From Brachynemurus nebulosus (lineage: Eukaryota; Arthropoda; Insecta; Neuroptera; Myrmeleontidae), in NCBI GenBank assembly GCA_035578155.1, contig JAPWDM010000023.1:1426001-1490000 (forward strand): a stretch of 64,000 nt of DNA, read 5' to 3'. Position numbers and translations under genes: made by a program. Of the stretch, positions 36,668 to 48,846 are shown piece after piece; within the stretch, counting starts at the first letter, position 1, and each line of letters begins with the position of its first letter. The notes beneath the pieces were generated by a model. The model had not been told where the DNA came from. It saw only the letters and a list, made by a program, of their open reading frames with translations, and made no database searches.

Positions 36668-38523
36668 CATAGGAACTCCAATATAACGTACTGGCCGGTA
36701 CAAAATAAGGGGAAGTACGTTATATCGGAATACCAGGGCCGTCAGTAAAATTTTTTTAAGGGGGTACAGAAACATAATATGCGAACACATACGCATTTCA
36801 TTATTTATATACACACGCATATACACTTACTTAAATGCATGTTTACAAGAACACACGTCTTCAACTAAATACATATATATATACACAACTGTTGTACATT
36901 GTATAAGTATACTAGAAAAATGCATAAGCTGCAAAATTTGACAACAATTTTAAAATACTCTTCTTAGAAATCAGTCAAAATATTAAAAAACCGACTTCAC
37001 TATTGGTTAACTATTGAAAAATAGACCAAAGAGTGGAATTTAATAATAGTTTTAGAATATTCTATTCGGAAACTAGGAAAGATGTCGGAAAACTAACTTT
37101 ACTATGGGATTTGCCATTAAAGAAATAGTTGAATAGCGGAATTTGGCAAAAGTTCTAGATCATTCTATTCAAAACCTAGAATAGATATCAAGAAATAAAC
37201 TTTACCATCGGATAGGTCATTAAAGAAAATGCAAAATAACGGAATTTGAGAAATGTTCTCGAATATTCTATTCGGAAACTAACAAAAATATTGAGAAAGC
37301 GACTTCATCAGTAGATTGCTATTTGGCGAAAAAGGTTAAATAGTGGTGCTATACAAAAGTTTTAGTTATAAATTTACGCCAACGTATACAATTGCAAAAA
37401 AGTATAATATTTACATTTTCCTTAAATAAAGTACCTTAACTTTTGTTAAATTCCGCTATTTGATCTTTTATTTAATAATTAGATGAGTGATAAAATTGGT
37501 TTTTTTGATATTTTTGCTAATAGAACATTCTAGAATATTGTTCAATTTTTGTTATTTAGGCTTTCATTCGACGACAAATCCGATGGTGAAATCAGTTTTC
37601 CGATATTTTTACTAGTTCTCGAATAGAACATTCTAGAATATTGTTCAATTTTTCTTATTTAAGCTTTCATTTGATGACCAATTCGATGTTGAAGTCAGTT
37701 TCCCGATATCTTTGCTAGTTCTCGAATAGAACATTCTAGAACATTGCTAAATTTTTGTTATTTATGCTTTTATTCGAAGACTAGTTCGATAGTGAAGTTA
37801 GTTTCCCGATATCTTTGCTAGTTCTCGGATAGAACATTCTAGAACATTGCTAAATTTTTGTTATTTATGCTTTTATTCGAAGACCAGTTCGATAGTGAAA
37901 TTAGTTTCCCGATATCTTTGCTAGATCCCGAATAGAACTTTCTAGAACTTTTGCTGAGTTCCGCTGTCTAGTCCCTTCTTTGGTAGACTATCAAATAGTG
38001 AAGTCGGTTTTTCGACATCTTTGCTATTTTCCGAATAGAATATTCTGGAATTTGCATCAAAATTTGTTATCTGGCTTTTTTTTCTATAACCAATCAAATC
38101 GTGAAATCGATGTGTACTCGTATATACACACATATTTATCTACGTATGCATATACGTGAAATAATATGTACGTGTATGTCTCTATATTGGTGTAATTGTT
38201 TGTTGGTGTTGATTTTACTGTAAAAGTTCACAGGAATCTGAATATTTTTGAACAAGTTCACACATAGTTGTAAATGTGTATATATTTACACTGATTATAT
38301 TATTTATTTGTGTATAAGTACTTATGGCTATGTGTGAATGCTATACGTGTGTATGTAAGAAAATATGGGAACTTGTCAGACCCTCACATAAATTTGCTAC
38401 GCCCCTGAATTGACGATTATGTATACCTTGACACAAATACAATCTCACGTCTTCAAATCTGTGAGAGGGGTACCCCACCACTCGGTACGTTATATTGGAG
38501 TACGTTATATTGGAGTTCCTATG
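36668..38523. mobile_element. TA-flanked element with inverted ends, host of a foldback array
   Basis: The inverted ends CATAGGAACTCCAATATAAC (36668) and GTTATATTGGAGTTCCTATG (ending 38523) lie between TA dinucleotides (36666-36667 and 38524-38525), as in Tc1/mariner elements. A second ACGTTATATYGGA block is just inside each end. A probable second insertion, from CAGGGCCGTCAG near 36737 to ACGCCCCTG near 38407, occupies the middle and includes the 103-bp arrays. Confidence 0.75.
36925..38105. repeat. Head-to-head arrays of a 103-bp unit
   Basis: About four forward units carry ATTCTATTCGGAAACTA at 36957, 37060, 37163 and 37266, exactly 103 bp apart. About six reverse-orientation units carry CTAGTTCTCGAATAGAAC starting near 37517, 37612, 37715, 37818, 37921 and 38024. 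These are 103 bp apart except for one 8-bp deletion. The two arrays meet at about 37370-37440. Confidence 0.9.
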
Positions 38524-38629
38524 TAATCATCAGAAACAAATATAATAATAGTATACGTTTAAATATCAAATAAACTAATTTTACGAGTTGTTTTTTTTTG
38601 CGATTTCAGTGATAAATATACATATCTGT

Positions 38630-39200
38630 CAGTGGCGTAGCGTGCCTTGGGGGGCCCAAATGAAGGGTAAAGATTTCTCACAAAAGAAACAAAAATGCTT
38701 GCATTAAATTAAAATAAATATTTATTGATTTATAAGTTATCGCTTCCTCCTAGAAATTGAGCTAGCCAAACAATTCAAATTAAATATACACTTTTCTTGC
38801 CTTTTTTCGGCAAATTGATTTATTATACGTAAATCATCTATAGCTGAAGTCGGTTTCAATTTTTCTAAAATTTCTGCCTCTATAGGTAATAGTGACAAAT
38901 CTGATAGCCGTTCCTGCCCCATCGAAGTCTCATTCTTGAAGTTACCCATGTTGCCAACTATTGGACGCACGCTTAACCCGGGAAAAAAAAAGATTGCTTT
39001 TTTGACTTATGTCATTTCTGAAGTGAAAACTATTATAGGCACGTATGACAGTTTTTTTTTATGTTTTTTTTCCTGGGAAGCACGAGATTAAGTGACATTA
39101 TGGATAACATTTTACTAATTTTTGCTTACACACGTTAGGGGCCTCTGTAACCCGGGGGGCCCGTATCTTTGATACGGCTGATACGGCGGTAGCTACGCTG
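38630..39200 (-). mobile_element. hAT element remnant with C-terminal transposase fragment
   Basis: Tips CAGTGGCGTAGCGTGCC at 38630 and GGCGGTAGCTACGCTG ending 39200. GGGGGGCCC blocks lie just inside both. The 8-bp flanks ATATCTGT and ATATTATC do not match exactly, so boundaries may be off by a few bases. The minus strand codes for a hAT C-terminus. Confidence 0.7.
38737..38970 (-). pseudogene. hAT transposase C-terminal fragment
   Basis: A 77-codon frame contains SMGQERLSDLSLLPIEAEIL and later INQFAEKRQEKCIF. The pattern M-x-Q-E-R-L-S-x-L-x-L-L-x-I-E is the last part of the hATC dimerisation domain in transposases of the TTF/ZMYM1-like group. Only this end survives and no upstream coding region is recognisable. 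It lies within hAT-like tips of matching orientation. Confidence 0.75.
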
Positions 39201-39693
39201 ATATTATCTGTATTTAGTAAAATATAGAATATTCCTTATTATGAAGTACAGTGTCTTTCTTAAAGTTTGTACCATATTGAAAATTTTTTTTTATTATTTT
39301 GATGTTTTTAAAAATATTTTAGTAGGATTAGTAAACATATCTTACCCTCTACCCCCTCCCCCTTACTATTTGGGGGGTAACCGGAAATTTTCAAATTGCA
39401 AATTATGTAAAATCGTAATAATTTGAAAAATTCGGCCTAATAAACATATTCCAATAGCTAAATACCATAATCTGCAAAATTAAAGGCCAAAATTATAATT
39501 TTCCAGAATATGACTTTGTGACTAAATTCAAAATAATTTTATGGATTCTTGCAAAATAAACCATTCTTTGAAATCTGTCAAACTTCTCTTGAAACATACT
39601 ACCTAAATCCAATCAAAGCTAAAGGTAACTAATTATAGAGGAATCGCTCTTTTACTCATTTTAAAAACATTTTCCTAGTGCTCACACCACTAA
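39201..39693. other. Sequence without recognisable feature
   Basis: A+T-rich, with a C-rich patch near 39345. No supported gene. Confidence 0.4.
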
Positions 39694-40062
39694 TCTATAT
39701 ATATAATAAAACTGTAACGATACCATTTCTGTACATGGAATATTTTTTGAAAATTGTACTGGTACTGTAAATAGTTATCGATGTAGTTATCAAAACAGCG
39801 TTTTGTGTCCAACAAAAACTACTGGACGGATTTTAATGAAATTTGGTATGATGATAACTTATTACCTGGGTCAACATCAAGATACTTTTTACTCCGGGAA
39901 AATGTCTCATTCCCACGGGAAAGTAGAAAAACCATTTTGAGCATGTGCATGCATTACGCAAAAATTATTATTCTATGCAAGTTCTGTAAATTATTACACT
40001 TATATACTTCTCATTGAGTCTATAACAATGCGTCGCGCGAACGACGTCGCGGATACAGCTAG
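39694..40062 (+). mobile_element. Non-autonomous Helitron with a single 147-bp-type unit
   Basis: Begins TCTATATATATAATAAAACT after host A (39693) and ends GATACAGCTAG before host T (40063). A hairpin CGTCG-CGCGAA-CGACG at 40031-40046 lies just upstream of the 3' CTAG, as in Helitrons. It aligns to 5747-6448 but has only one ACTGGACGGATTTTAATGAA unit instead of three. Confidence 0.9.
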
Positions 40063-40442
40063 TATAATTTAAAACTTAGCAATTCCTTTAAATTTTTTAA
40101 AAGTTTTCAAAGAAATTGCTTGAGTAATTTTTTCTGTTGACAAAAGTACTATAATTCGCAAAATACTTATTATCTATTTGATAATTTTCTGGTGGTCTTT
40201 GAATTTTTGTTTTCAAGACAGTTGTCTTTTTAGGCAATTTTTACGGGAAAAAAAATTTCAGAACTTAACGCCCAATCTGTTTTTTTAAAACTGATAACTG
40301 GATACCTAAAAAAATTAGTTTCTCCAAGCAAATGAGAATTTAAGCAGTTTTTTTAGATTATTTTATTTGAATATCTTTTTTTTGTTTCAAAGGATACGTT
40401 TTCACCGTTAATTGTACATATTTCTGAATAAAATTAAGGTAC
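40063..40442. other. Sequence without recognisable feature
   Basis: A+T-rich. No supported gene or repeat. Confidence 0.4.
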
Positions 40443-40745
40443 GGACACACCAATACAATAGACAGTTGAGTTGCCCGGATAATTATCTTAAGTCATAACA
40501 ATTTGTCACGTTTTCCTCTAAAGGAGTCTCCACATTCTCGCCGAAGTTGGATGAATCGAGAATGTAGAGGGTGATTTCGTTGTGCCTCGCGGTTGGTGTT
40601 TTAATGCTGCTGTTCATATGCCTGAGCCAACCTCAGCGAAGAACTCGGCGAGGAACCTCGTCCAACCTCGGCGAGAATGTGGTAACTTCTTTATAGTTTT
40701 GTAATCATCAGGTCAGTTTTCTCGAACGTTCGTATTGGTGTGTCC
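40443..40745. mobile_element. Small MITE with a second MITE nested inside
   Basis: Perfect 14-bp ends GGACACACCAATAC lie at 40443-40456 and inverted at 40732-40745. Inside, 40531-40682 has its own ends CCACATTCTCGCCGAAGTTG, inverted with one mismatch over 22 bp. The inner element is visibly more G+C-rich. Confidence 0.8.
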
Positions 40746-40790
40746 AGACTTTGATATACCTTCGTGTTTTAGAAATTATATACATTTATG

Positions 40791-41323
40791 TACAGCTAAA
40801 CCTTTTTTATGCGATCCTTTTTTGTGCGATTTTTTAATGCGATTTTTAAAAAATGGTCATTAAAATGCATAATGTGAATAAAAATCAAGAGAAAGTAAGA
40901 AACTTAAGCGTCAACTATAACTTTTTTTGATAAAAATACTTTTTAATGGTTTTTAAGCATTTTATCAGAACATTGCATAAGAATATAAGTTATTGCATCA
41001 TTTAGTTTTTTCACAGATGTATTTTTTTCACAATTTTCATAATATTATAAAAATGAAATAAAATGTTCCTACGTGTAAATTAATGCTTTATCTTGTATAT
41101 AAGAGCAACTTTTAAGGAAATTTCTAAGTTTTGAGCGTTTTAAGTTATGTTTTTTCGATGAAACTTTTTTTATGCGGTCCCGATCCACCGCATAAAAAAA
41201 GTTGTTTTTACAGTCTGGATCGAACTCTTTTTATAGCTATTTATGAAGTTTTTAAGTAAATTTTTTTGTGAATTTTTTTTTTTATGCGATCCCTATCTAC
41301 CGTACAAAAAAAGGATCAGCTGT
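40791..41323. mobile_element. TA-bounded repeat with ATGCGATCC motifs
   Basis: The left end TACAGCTAAACCTTTTTTAT and the right end AAAAAAAGGATCAGCTGTA are imperfect inverted repeats starting at TA. ATGCGATCC or ATGCGGTCC with CACCGCATAAAA recurs three times inside. Relatives lie at 36001-36410. It is probably a Tc1/mariner-type non-autonomous element. Confidence 0.6.
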
Positions 41324-43601
41324 ATATAGTTTCAATTAATAATTTAACAGTTCTGTTGTTCTGTATATAGATAAAAAAAATAACGTAAATTATTGGATTT
41401 TTAATAAATAAAAGAGTTCATGACTCGCAGTTGAAACATTAATAGCTTCGTGTAGCAATTCGAATGTGAATAACCTCCAAATTTTTTCTTGCAAGTGAAA
41501 TCAATAAATTAGACAAAAATAAAATTAAATTGAATTATTTATGCACAAATCATGTAGACGGATACATTTATAATAGGTAAATGTAAAAAAGGTACAGCTT
41601 CCCGGAACGGTAATTAATGTTTGGGTATAAGTCAAGTTGTGCAATATAATTATATGACATCCATTTAGTCCGCAAAATGACCGTCTTGGTCTGACCGGTC
41701 CTTAAGACAGAAAAGTTGTAACGTAAAAAATACCCCTGTTACAGCATCTGCATAACATAGCGAATTTCCCAAAATCGATCTAATATGTTTCAAAAAAAAT
41801 TAAATTTTCAAAACACTACGAAACAGCAGTCAATAATAGTGTTTTCTGAGTCCATTTTTCAACCACCCACATCACGTTTTAACTAACATTCAGCTCTTTG
41901 AAGTTTACCGATTGTCTATGGGAAACATAATAACATGCTAAATAACATTATTTTTAACAAAAATGTTACCTAAAAATATTAGCACAGCAGAAATCAAATG
42001 AATATGTTAGCGAACAATGTTAGCTAACTGTGTTAGCTATGTAATAACAATGTTCGTCTCATTGCGTACCCGAGGTATAAGCAAGAATACTGGTCACAAG
42101 AACTCGGAAACTCTATTTTGAGAGATGGAGGAAATCATAAATGAAAAAGCTGCTCAAGGCATGTGTGAGAGAAAAAATAATGTTGAGGATCGCTGTTTTA
42201 CACGATAGAATGCATGAAAACAATTAAACTTCACTCTTTTTAAATATTTTTTAGAGATTTTAAATAAAAATTCCAAGCGCGTGTTAAACAAGCATTAAGT
42301 CAAGATTTTGTCGTCAGTAACTCGAGTTTATTAGAATTTTTGCACTAAAATATTTCTTGCTTACATTTAATATTAAAATTAGCACTTAATTAATTAATAC
42401 ATAATATGGTTAACTGGATTTTTCTGTGGTTCCGTAGTGAAAATGACGGAACTTTTGGACAAACGGACGAGTTTCGTCAAATTCGTGTGTCCGTTCATTA
42501 CACCCCTCATGACTGCTATAACTCAGGCCTAGGTGGCTGAAATTTGGCATGTACATGCTTAAATATATAGTGCTGCTTAAATAATAAGCAGCAAAAACAA
42601 TTTTTCTCAGCTTCGTACTGCAAAATGGGGATGAAAATTTTTTCCGCGTACCACCTCACGTGAGATAACGTTTAAACGGACTGAAGAATAAAGTTGAAGT
42701 TCCTTGAACCCTTTTTTATTTTGTCTCCTTTGTGAATTACTTACTAAACTACAAAACGAGGTTTTTCCGGCCAATGCCTGTATTTTTGAAACGTGGGCCC
42801 AATAAATTTAGAAAAAAATACTGTTAGATCTTGGTGAGAAGACACAACTAAAATTATTGTAACTAACTAAGTTCGGTCAATAATTTTCGAAAATATATGC
42901 AACTAAATTTTCCAAAATTTGAAAGCAATTTAAAGTAGAAAGAGTAGTCCTCACTAAATGAAATTTTACATCATGGTATATTTCGATGTTAAAAAAAGTT
43001 TCCCAATAGTTCTGGTTCAAATTATTAGGGGAAAGATAAAATTTTTATTTTCTGAAACGAAATTTGTTGCAAAATTATTTATATTTAATTTTTAACGAAT
43101 AGAAATATTAACTAAGTCAGAGGAATTTCAATATTTGGCGAAAAATTTTTATCACTTGATTTCTATCTAAGAAAAAATTCAACAGAATTTCTCGTTTCTC
43201 ACTAGTGACATGGTAAAGTATTTATATGTATTATTATGTATAAAAAAACACCTGACTACGGTCTAATGCATTTATATGTATTATTATGTATAAAGAAATA
43301 ATATTATATCATCATATTAGAGCATAGAGTCTCTTCTATAATCAGAGTCGTGACATGTCAGTCATTTTCTATCCAAAACAGAGCGGAAAGTTTCAAAATC
43401 AATTATCACATGTTTGAGTAAATATTTTTTGGTGCATAATTATTGTTAATAAGTTATGAATTAATGAACAATTAAAAGGTTTTAATTTAATTATTCTTTC
43501 TAGGTTAAACTAAATGATTTTTGTTAATATTTAATTTATTTTCAATATATTTTACGCAAACTTTGGACAGAAAATGCCGGAAGCAATCAACGTTCAGCAC
43601 G
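41324..43601. other. Mostly featureless sequence with one repeat fragment
   Basis: 41727-41770 is a fragment of the ACCCCTGTCGCAGC family. Direct repeats TGCATTTATATGTATTATTATGTATAAA-like occur near 43219 and 43268. No gene is supported. Confidence 0.45.
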
Positions 43602-43675
43602 CATGTCACGACTCTATTTATTATAGGAACTCTACATCATATTAGAGTGCCTATAATAAATAGAGTGGTGACATG
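43602..43675. repeat. Strong 33-bp-stem hairpin
   Basis: CATGTCAC, ACTCTATTTATTATAGG and ACTCTA pair with TAGAGT, CCTATAATAAATAGAGT and GTGACATG around a CATCATAT loop. There are only two mismatches (G:G and A:G). A single ATCAGAGTCGTGACATGTCA at 43340 shows the arm motif recurs nearby. Confidence 0.88.
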
Positions 43676-43679
43676 TGTG

Positions 43680-46110
43680 ATCAAGGTGATCAAGGTAAAG
43701 TACAAAGCCTAAAGTAAACGACTGGACATATCGTTATCAAATTTTTGGCTCTCCAAAGAAACCCAAAATAAATGGCTAGAGGGATCTTGACCAAATTTTT
43801 CTCGAATAGTACTGAGATTCTGAAAAAAATGGACATGAGGCTGAAATTCCCCCGTAGGCTTTTGCTTACCCAAAAAAACCCTTCAAATAAACGATCAGAC
43901 GGATCTTATCCAAATTTTTCTTAAATATTATTGAGATTCCGACATAAATTAATGTCAATTCAGAAATATTCTCTAGAGCCCTGAGATCTCAAAATGTCTC
44001 ACAAATTACAGTGTTCTTAAAATTGTCAGTATGAATATCTAACTATCTACGATAAGATCTCAAGGTATGAAAATTAGACATGCTATTTAAATACGGATAT
44101 AGCGAAGAATTTCAGAATCTCTGATTTGAAATTAAGGTGAAGTTGGAATGAATCCTCCAGCACTATCGAATTAAACAACTCTATACTCTAATTAAACAAC
44201 TTGACTGATTTTGATAAAATTTTATGAAAATTAGACATGCTATAAAAATATGAATATGACTTGAAAATATTAAAATATGAATAATATTTGAGAGTCGCCG
44301 AGCGAGCGAAGCGAAGCACATAAGGAACTGATTTTGTGCAAAAATTCAGAATATCAAATTTAAATGGACATATGGTCACATTGTCCGTCAGCTGTACCAA
44401 ATAGGGCGCAAATTAGAAAGCTGAAGAACTTTAACAATTTTTATTCAAGTACTGTTGAGATCTCTGTGAAAGATGAAAGTAACGTTAAAATAATTTCCCG
44501 GGGCCTTGATGCCTTGAAGCGCCTAGAATAGAAACAATTCTGAAACTGCTGGTATAGGTGCTTCCGGTGCGATAATTAGCCATGCTAATAAAATATGAAA
44601 ATATTAATAGATTTGAGCGTTACTTTATGGTATTCCATATTTGTAAATAATAAACTAACAAATACTTTACTTTGCAAAATACCACTTTTATTTTTGAAAC
44701 TGTGACAATATTGTTTCGAACCGTTAGTTCATTTTCAAACAGAATAAAAATTATATTCGATACAGGCCTTATATACTAATTTTATCTACCTATACTCTAT
44801 GAAGGGGGAGTGGTATGTGATGTGGAAGTGGATTGGGCGGGGGTAGTAGGAGAACCCGAAAATCAGGAAAAACAAGATTACATTACATTTGACAGAAGGC
44901 AAACAAACACGTGACTAAAGATTGAAATTGAAATTGACAAAAAGACAATATTACAGCAAAATACAATTTTAAAGATTTAAATAAATTATAATATTGAAAA
45001 TAAAGTTGAACTGTAAATATCGGTGTCGTCATTTAAAAGGTGATCGAAGTTATGTTTATTTATTTCTATTGCTTCTAGGATAGTTAACTTCTGTCCTTTG
45101 CTTGCCTCGTGTAACTCGGTAATTTCCCGTGAAGACAGTTATTTTAGAGTCATTGAGCGAGCAGAGTCAAGTGCTATAAATAATTGATTTTGCACAGAAT
45201 TTTCGAACATATGACTGAACTGACCTATAGATTTTACCGATACTTCAGATAATTTCTCGGGCTCAATTCTTACCGTAAGAGTAAAAACTAATCGTTTAAA
45301 AAATAGTTTAAAAAAATTAAGCTTAAATAAAGATAGTGGAAAATTCCCTTTTGTAAACAGTTCATTCAAAGTATGTATTCCTTTAATTTTTTGTTAAATG
45401 CAATTTAGTTTCCAAATGAATCATTGGTAATAGAATAAAAATTTTCCTAATAAAAAAAATATGAATATTAATTCTCGCAAAAAAGTGCATCAAATTCAAA
45501 AAGAATTAAGATGAATAAATAAAAGTCGTTTTATCGTCGTGTATAAATGCAGCCAAATGAAAAAGGGTCAATGGCGCATTTATCAGTCAGTATTTCATAA
45601 TAAGAGGTAGAGGAGACAGCTTGAATACCACGAATAAAATACACATACAGTAAGAAACAAAAATATTTTCCTTCTTGTTAATTTTTTCAGCAGTGTAACT
45701 TTTTCGATGATAGTGTCGGTGTATAGTTAGATATTTATACTGACAATTTTAAGAGCACTGTAATTTGTGAGACATTTTGAGATCTCAGGGCTCTGGAGAA
45801 TATTTCTGAATTCACATATTAATTTATTTTGGAATCTCAATAATATTTGAAAAAAATTTGGATAAGATCCGTCTGATCGTTTATTTGAGGGGCTTTTTGG
45901 ATCCGCAAAAGCCTACGGGGAAATTTTAGCCTCATGTCCATTTTTTTCAGAATCTCAGTACTATTTTCGAAAAGTTTGGTCAAAATCCGTCCAGCCATTT
46001 ATTTTGGGTTTCTTTGAAGAGCCAAAAATTTGATAACGATACGTCCAGTCGCTTACTTTAGGCTTTATTGGGGGTTCGAAGATCGTACAGAATAACTTTA
46101 ACTTTGATCG
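43680..46110. mobile_element. Long-inverted-repeat element, 2.4 kb
   Basis: The arms 43704-44052 and 45716-46072 are imperfect reverse complements over about 350 bp. Shared blocks include GAGATCTCAAAATGTCTCAC, AATTTTTGGCTCTCCAAAGA-like and CGGATCTTATCCAAATTTTT. The spacer holds direct repeats with GAGCGAGCGAAG- or GAGCGAGCAGAG-type cores near 44300 and 45155. No transposase frame was recognised. It could be a foldback-type element or two solo units in opposite orientation. Confidence 0.65.
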
Positions 46111-46740
46111 TTTTTTTTTTTTTTTTTTGATTCGTATACCAATTTTACCTATAGTCTTCTTTCATTATTTTTTTAATACCTGCTACTGTTTTCTCGAAAC
46201 TGCTGAGGACAGATAAGTAAAGTCCATATTTCATTTTTAATATCAGGATGACCGAGACCGGCTCGATGGAAATTTCATCTGTATGGAATTACTGAGTAAG
46301 GTAGACGTGCCAATTGATGATAACTGGGATAACTGGACAGTCCAGTTGTTTATTTCTTTATAGAATACAAATTAATAGTATTTTGCACAGTAAATAAGTA
46401 ATTTCATAGTAGTCGTAGGTAAAAATATTATTGATGGTATCTATAGAAATATTTATTAAATACTTATAGATTCACAGATTGATTCTGACCGTTCAAAGTC
46501 CAACTCTATTTGTTATGTATCCTTTTTTATTGCATTAGTACAATACCAATACAACACAGTGTAACAAAGATAGGAAACATGTTTGGCGGGCCAAAATTAA
46601 TCTGTTGAAGTATACAAAAATATCAAAATTATTTTTTTCCAAATACTTAAACTATTTAAAATTTGTATAATTTTTTGATAAATCGTCTATGGATTGCTGT
46701 ATACTGTAATAAAATATTGATATTTTACGGTTTTTCGTAA
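46111..46740. other. Sequence without recognisable feature
   Basis: Contains a short poly-T run near 46112. No supported gene. Confidence 0.4.
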
Positions 46741-46915
46741 ATTTCGATGGTTAGACAAAAAATTTTGCAAAACCCTTTCTTAGCGAGCGCCTACGACCCA
46801 ATAGGAACCTAGATGCCAAATTTCAAGTTTGTAGGTATTATAGTTCTAGAGATTTTGTGATAGATGAGTGAGTGAATGAGTGGTATTTCTCTTTTATATA
46901 TATAGAAAATTGTTT
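46741..46915 (+). repeat. Dispersed-repeat tail ending in GAGTGAGTGAATGAGTG
   Basis: Reads CTTAGCGAGCGCCTACGACC, AGATGCCAAATTTCAAG and TTCTAGAGATTTTGTGAT, then the GAGTG run and TATATATATAG. This resembles 3' tails of repeats that are common in insect genomes. The element class is not settled. Confidence 0.45.
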
Positions 46916-48715
46916 CAAAGTCAACGTTCTGACAATAAATAAATAAATTATCCTAAAAAGTACCCTCCCCCCCTCAAACCAAAATTTATAGTTACTTCAA
47001 CTAAATTATTAAACCAAAACATATTTGGACTTTTTATGGATTCTGATTCTAACCTGATGGTATTTATAATCTTGAATTTGGTTTGAAAAAAATCGATTAG
47101 TATCTACTTATTTTCCGGACAGTAATTGAAGCTTTTCTGTTAACATTTTCCTCTTGGCTACACCTGTACAATATTATATATAGATAACATATATAGAAAT
47201 ATTACAGTGTAATGAAATAATGATTTGACCTAAATTGATGACGTGCCTGTTTATTAATATACAGTCAAAACAATATATAAGTTGAAACAATCTCATTTTA
47301 TTTCTTTATTTATCCTCTAGCGATAATTGAATGTTAAAATGAGAGGATAATATTATGTTTATTCAATTGAATTATTATTACAGTAGCACATCAGTTTTGG
47401 AAACATAACTTTAGGAAACTTTATAGTAAATATGTCAAACACGTACACTGTAGCAATAATGATTTAATTATTTTAATAAAAAGAAATAAATAGTTATATT
47501 TGTAATATTTTTTTGAAAAAAAACAATATGTGTTCTCGTTATTTTACCACGTACCGTTTACGGTATTATTTACTGTTGAAAATTGTCGGTATCGAAAGGT
47601 TTAATGTTAAGTTTAACAAACTTGTGGACAGAATGTAAATGACATGTTAACAGACTTGATAAGGTGGAAAATAAGGAATTTACCTTTTTACCTTTTTAAT
47701 ACTTATTATAATAAATTGTTAGCTACATGGTGAATAGCACAATTCATGCCATTACGTTGCACTGATAACCATCACACGCCATTATCAAATTTCTATTATT
47801 AAATTTTAAATGGAGGTGCATGGTGAAATGGTGCATGATTTGTGCATTCACCGACTGGTGTGTATAACCGATCTTTTATGTAGAAAAGCCATTATATAAG
47901 TATGTATAGTAGTCAGTCCATGGACTTAGCAGTTGAACGAAAAAATAAAACTAAACAGACCCTCGAAAGTTTGTGATTGTAAATTTTAAAAAATACCTAC
48001 AAATTGCGTGCTTGGAAACATTTAAGAAATGACAGAAATGATGAATTCATAAGGACTAGCATTAAAAAAAAAATCTATTGAATTTTTTTAATAGAATGTC
48101 CCAGTAAGAATTATCTGCATTTTCAGTAGAATAAGGGTAGTAGCTGAAAAGAGACGATAAAATTTAAATTTATCTTCTTTCAGAGGAAATTATCATCCCC
48201 CGGCTACCCCTGCAACCGCGCTTGGTTTTACATACCTGATTATGATAAAAATAAAAACAGCAACTTCGAAAATCTATAATTCGCGTCCAGTTTTATCATT
48301 CTATCATTTTATTTTCATTTGATAAAGGCAATAAAAAATTGTAGTAAGCTCGATGATATCATCAAAATGAAAAATTTCTTTTTTTTTCAAATCAGATTTG
48401 ATAAAAGCAATATAAATTAGAGTGATTGAGTGAATTAGGGTAATTTGGACGTAAATTTTTAAATTTTGATATCAAAATGACGAAATTCCTTTTAGAAATA
48501 TGATTGATCCGATCAAAATCTTTCTTTTGAAGTACTTACATTTTTTAATTTACGTTTTTAAGGTACTGAAAAAATTTTTTTAACTTGCTAACGTCATCAA
48601 ATTTAAGAATTCCGTTTTCCTTAAATCAAGCTCCATAGAAATGATTTGAATAAAAGTGACTACTAAAATGATGAAATTTTTTTTTAAAAATTTGACTAAT
48701 TCAACAATAGTCATT
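46916..48715. other. Sequence without recognisable feature
   Basis: A+T-rich sequence with no supported gene, RNA or bounded repeat. Confidence 0.4.
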
Positions 48716-48846
48716 TGTGTTAATACACAAATGAGCGCAAAATGGTGGTTTGCCGCTCGACTGAGAATATTGACGCGCGACGCCATCAGGCGGAGTGCGT
48801 TAATCTCATGAGAGCGGCAAGTCATTTTGTGCTCGAATTACACATA
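48716..48846. repeat. Imperfect palindrome, likely short MITE
   Basis: TGTGTTAATACACAAATGAGCGCAAAATG-like left arm pairs with CATTTTGTGCTCGAATTACACA on the right. GCCGCTC (48756) pairs with GAGCGGC (48811). About 130 bp and G+C-richer than the surroundings. Confidence 0.6.
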
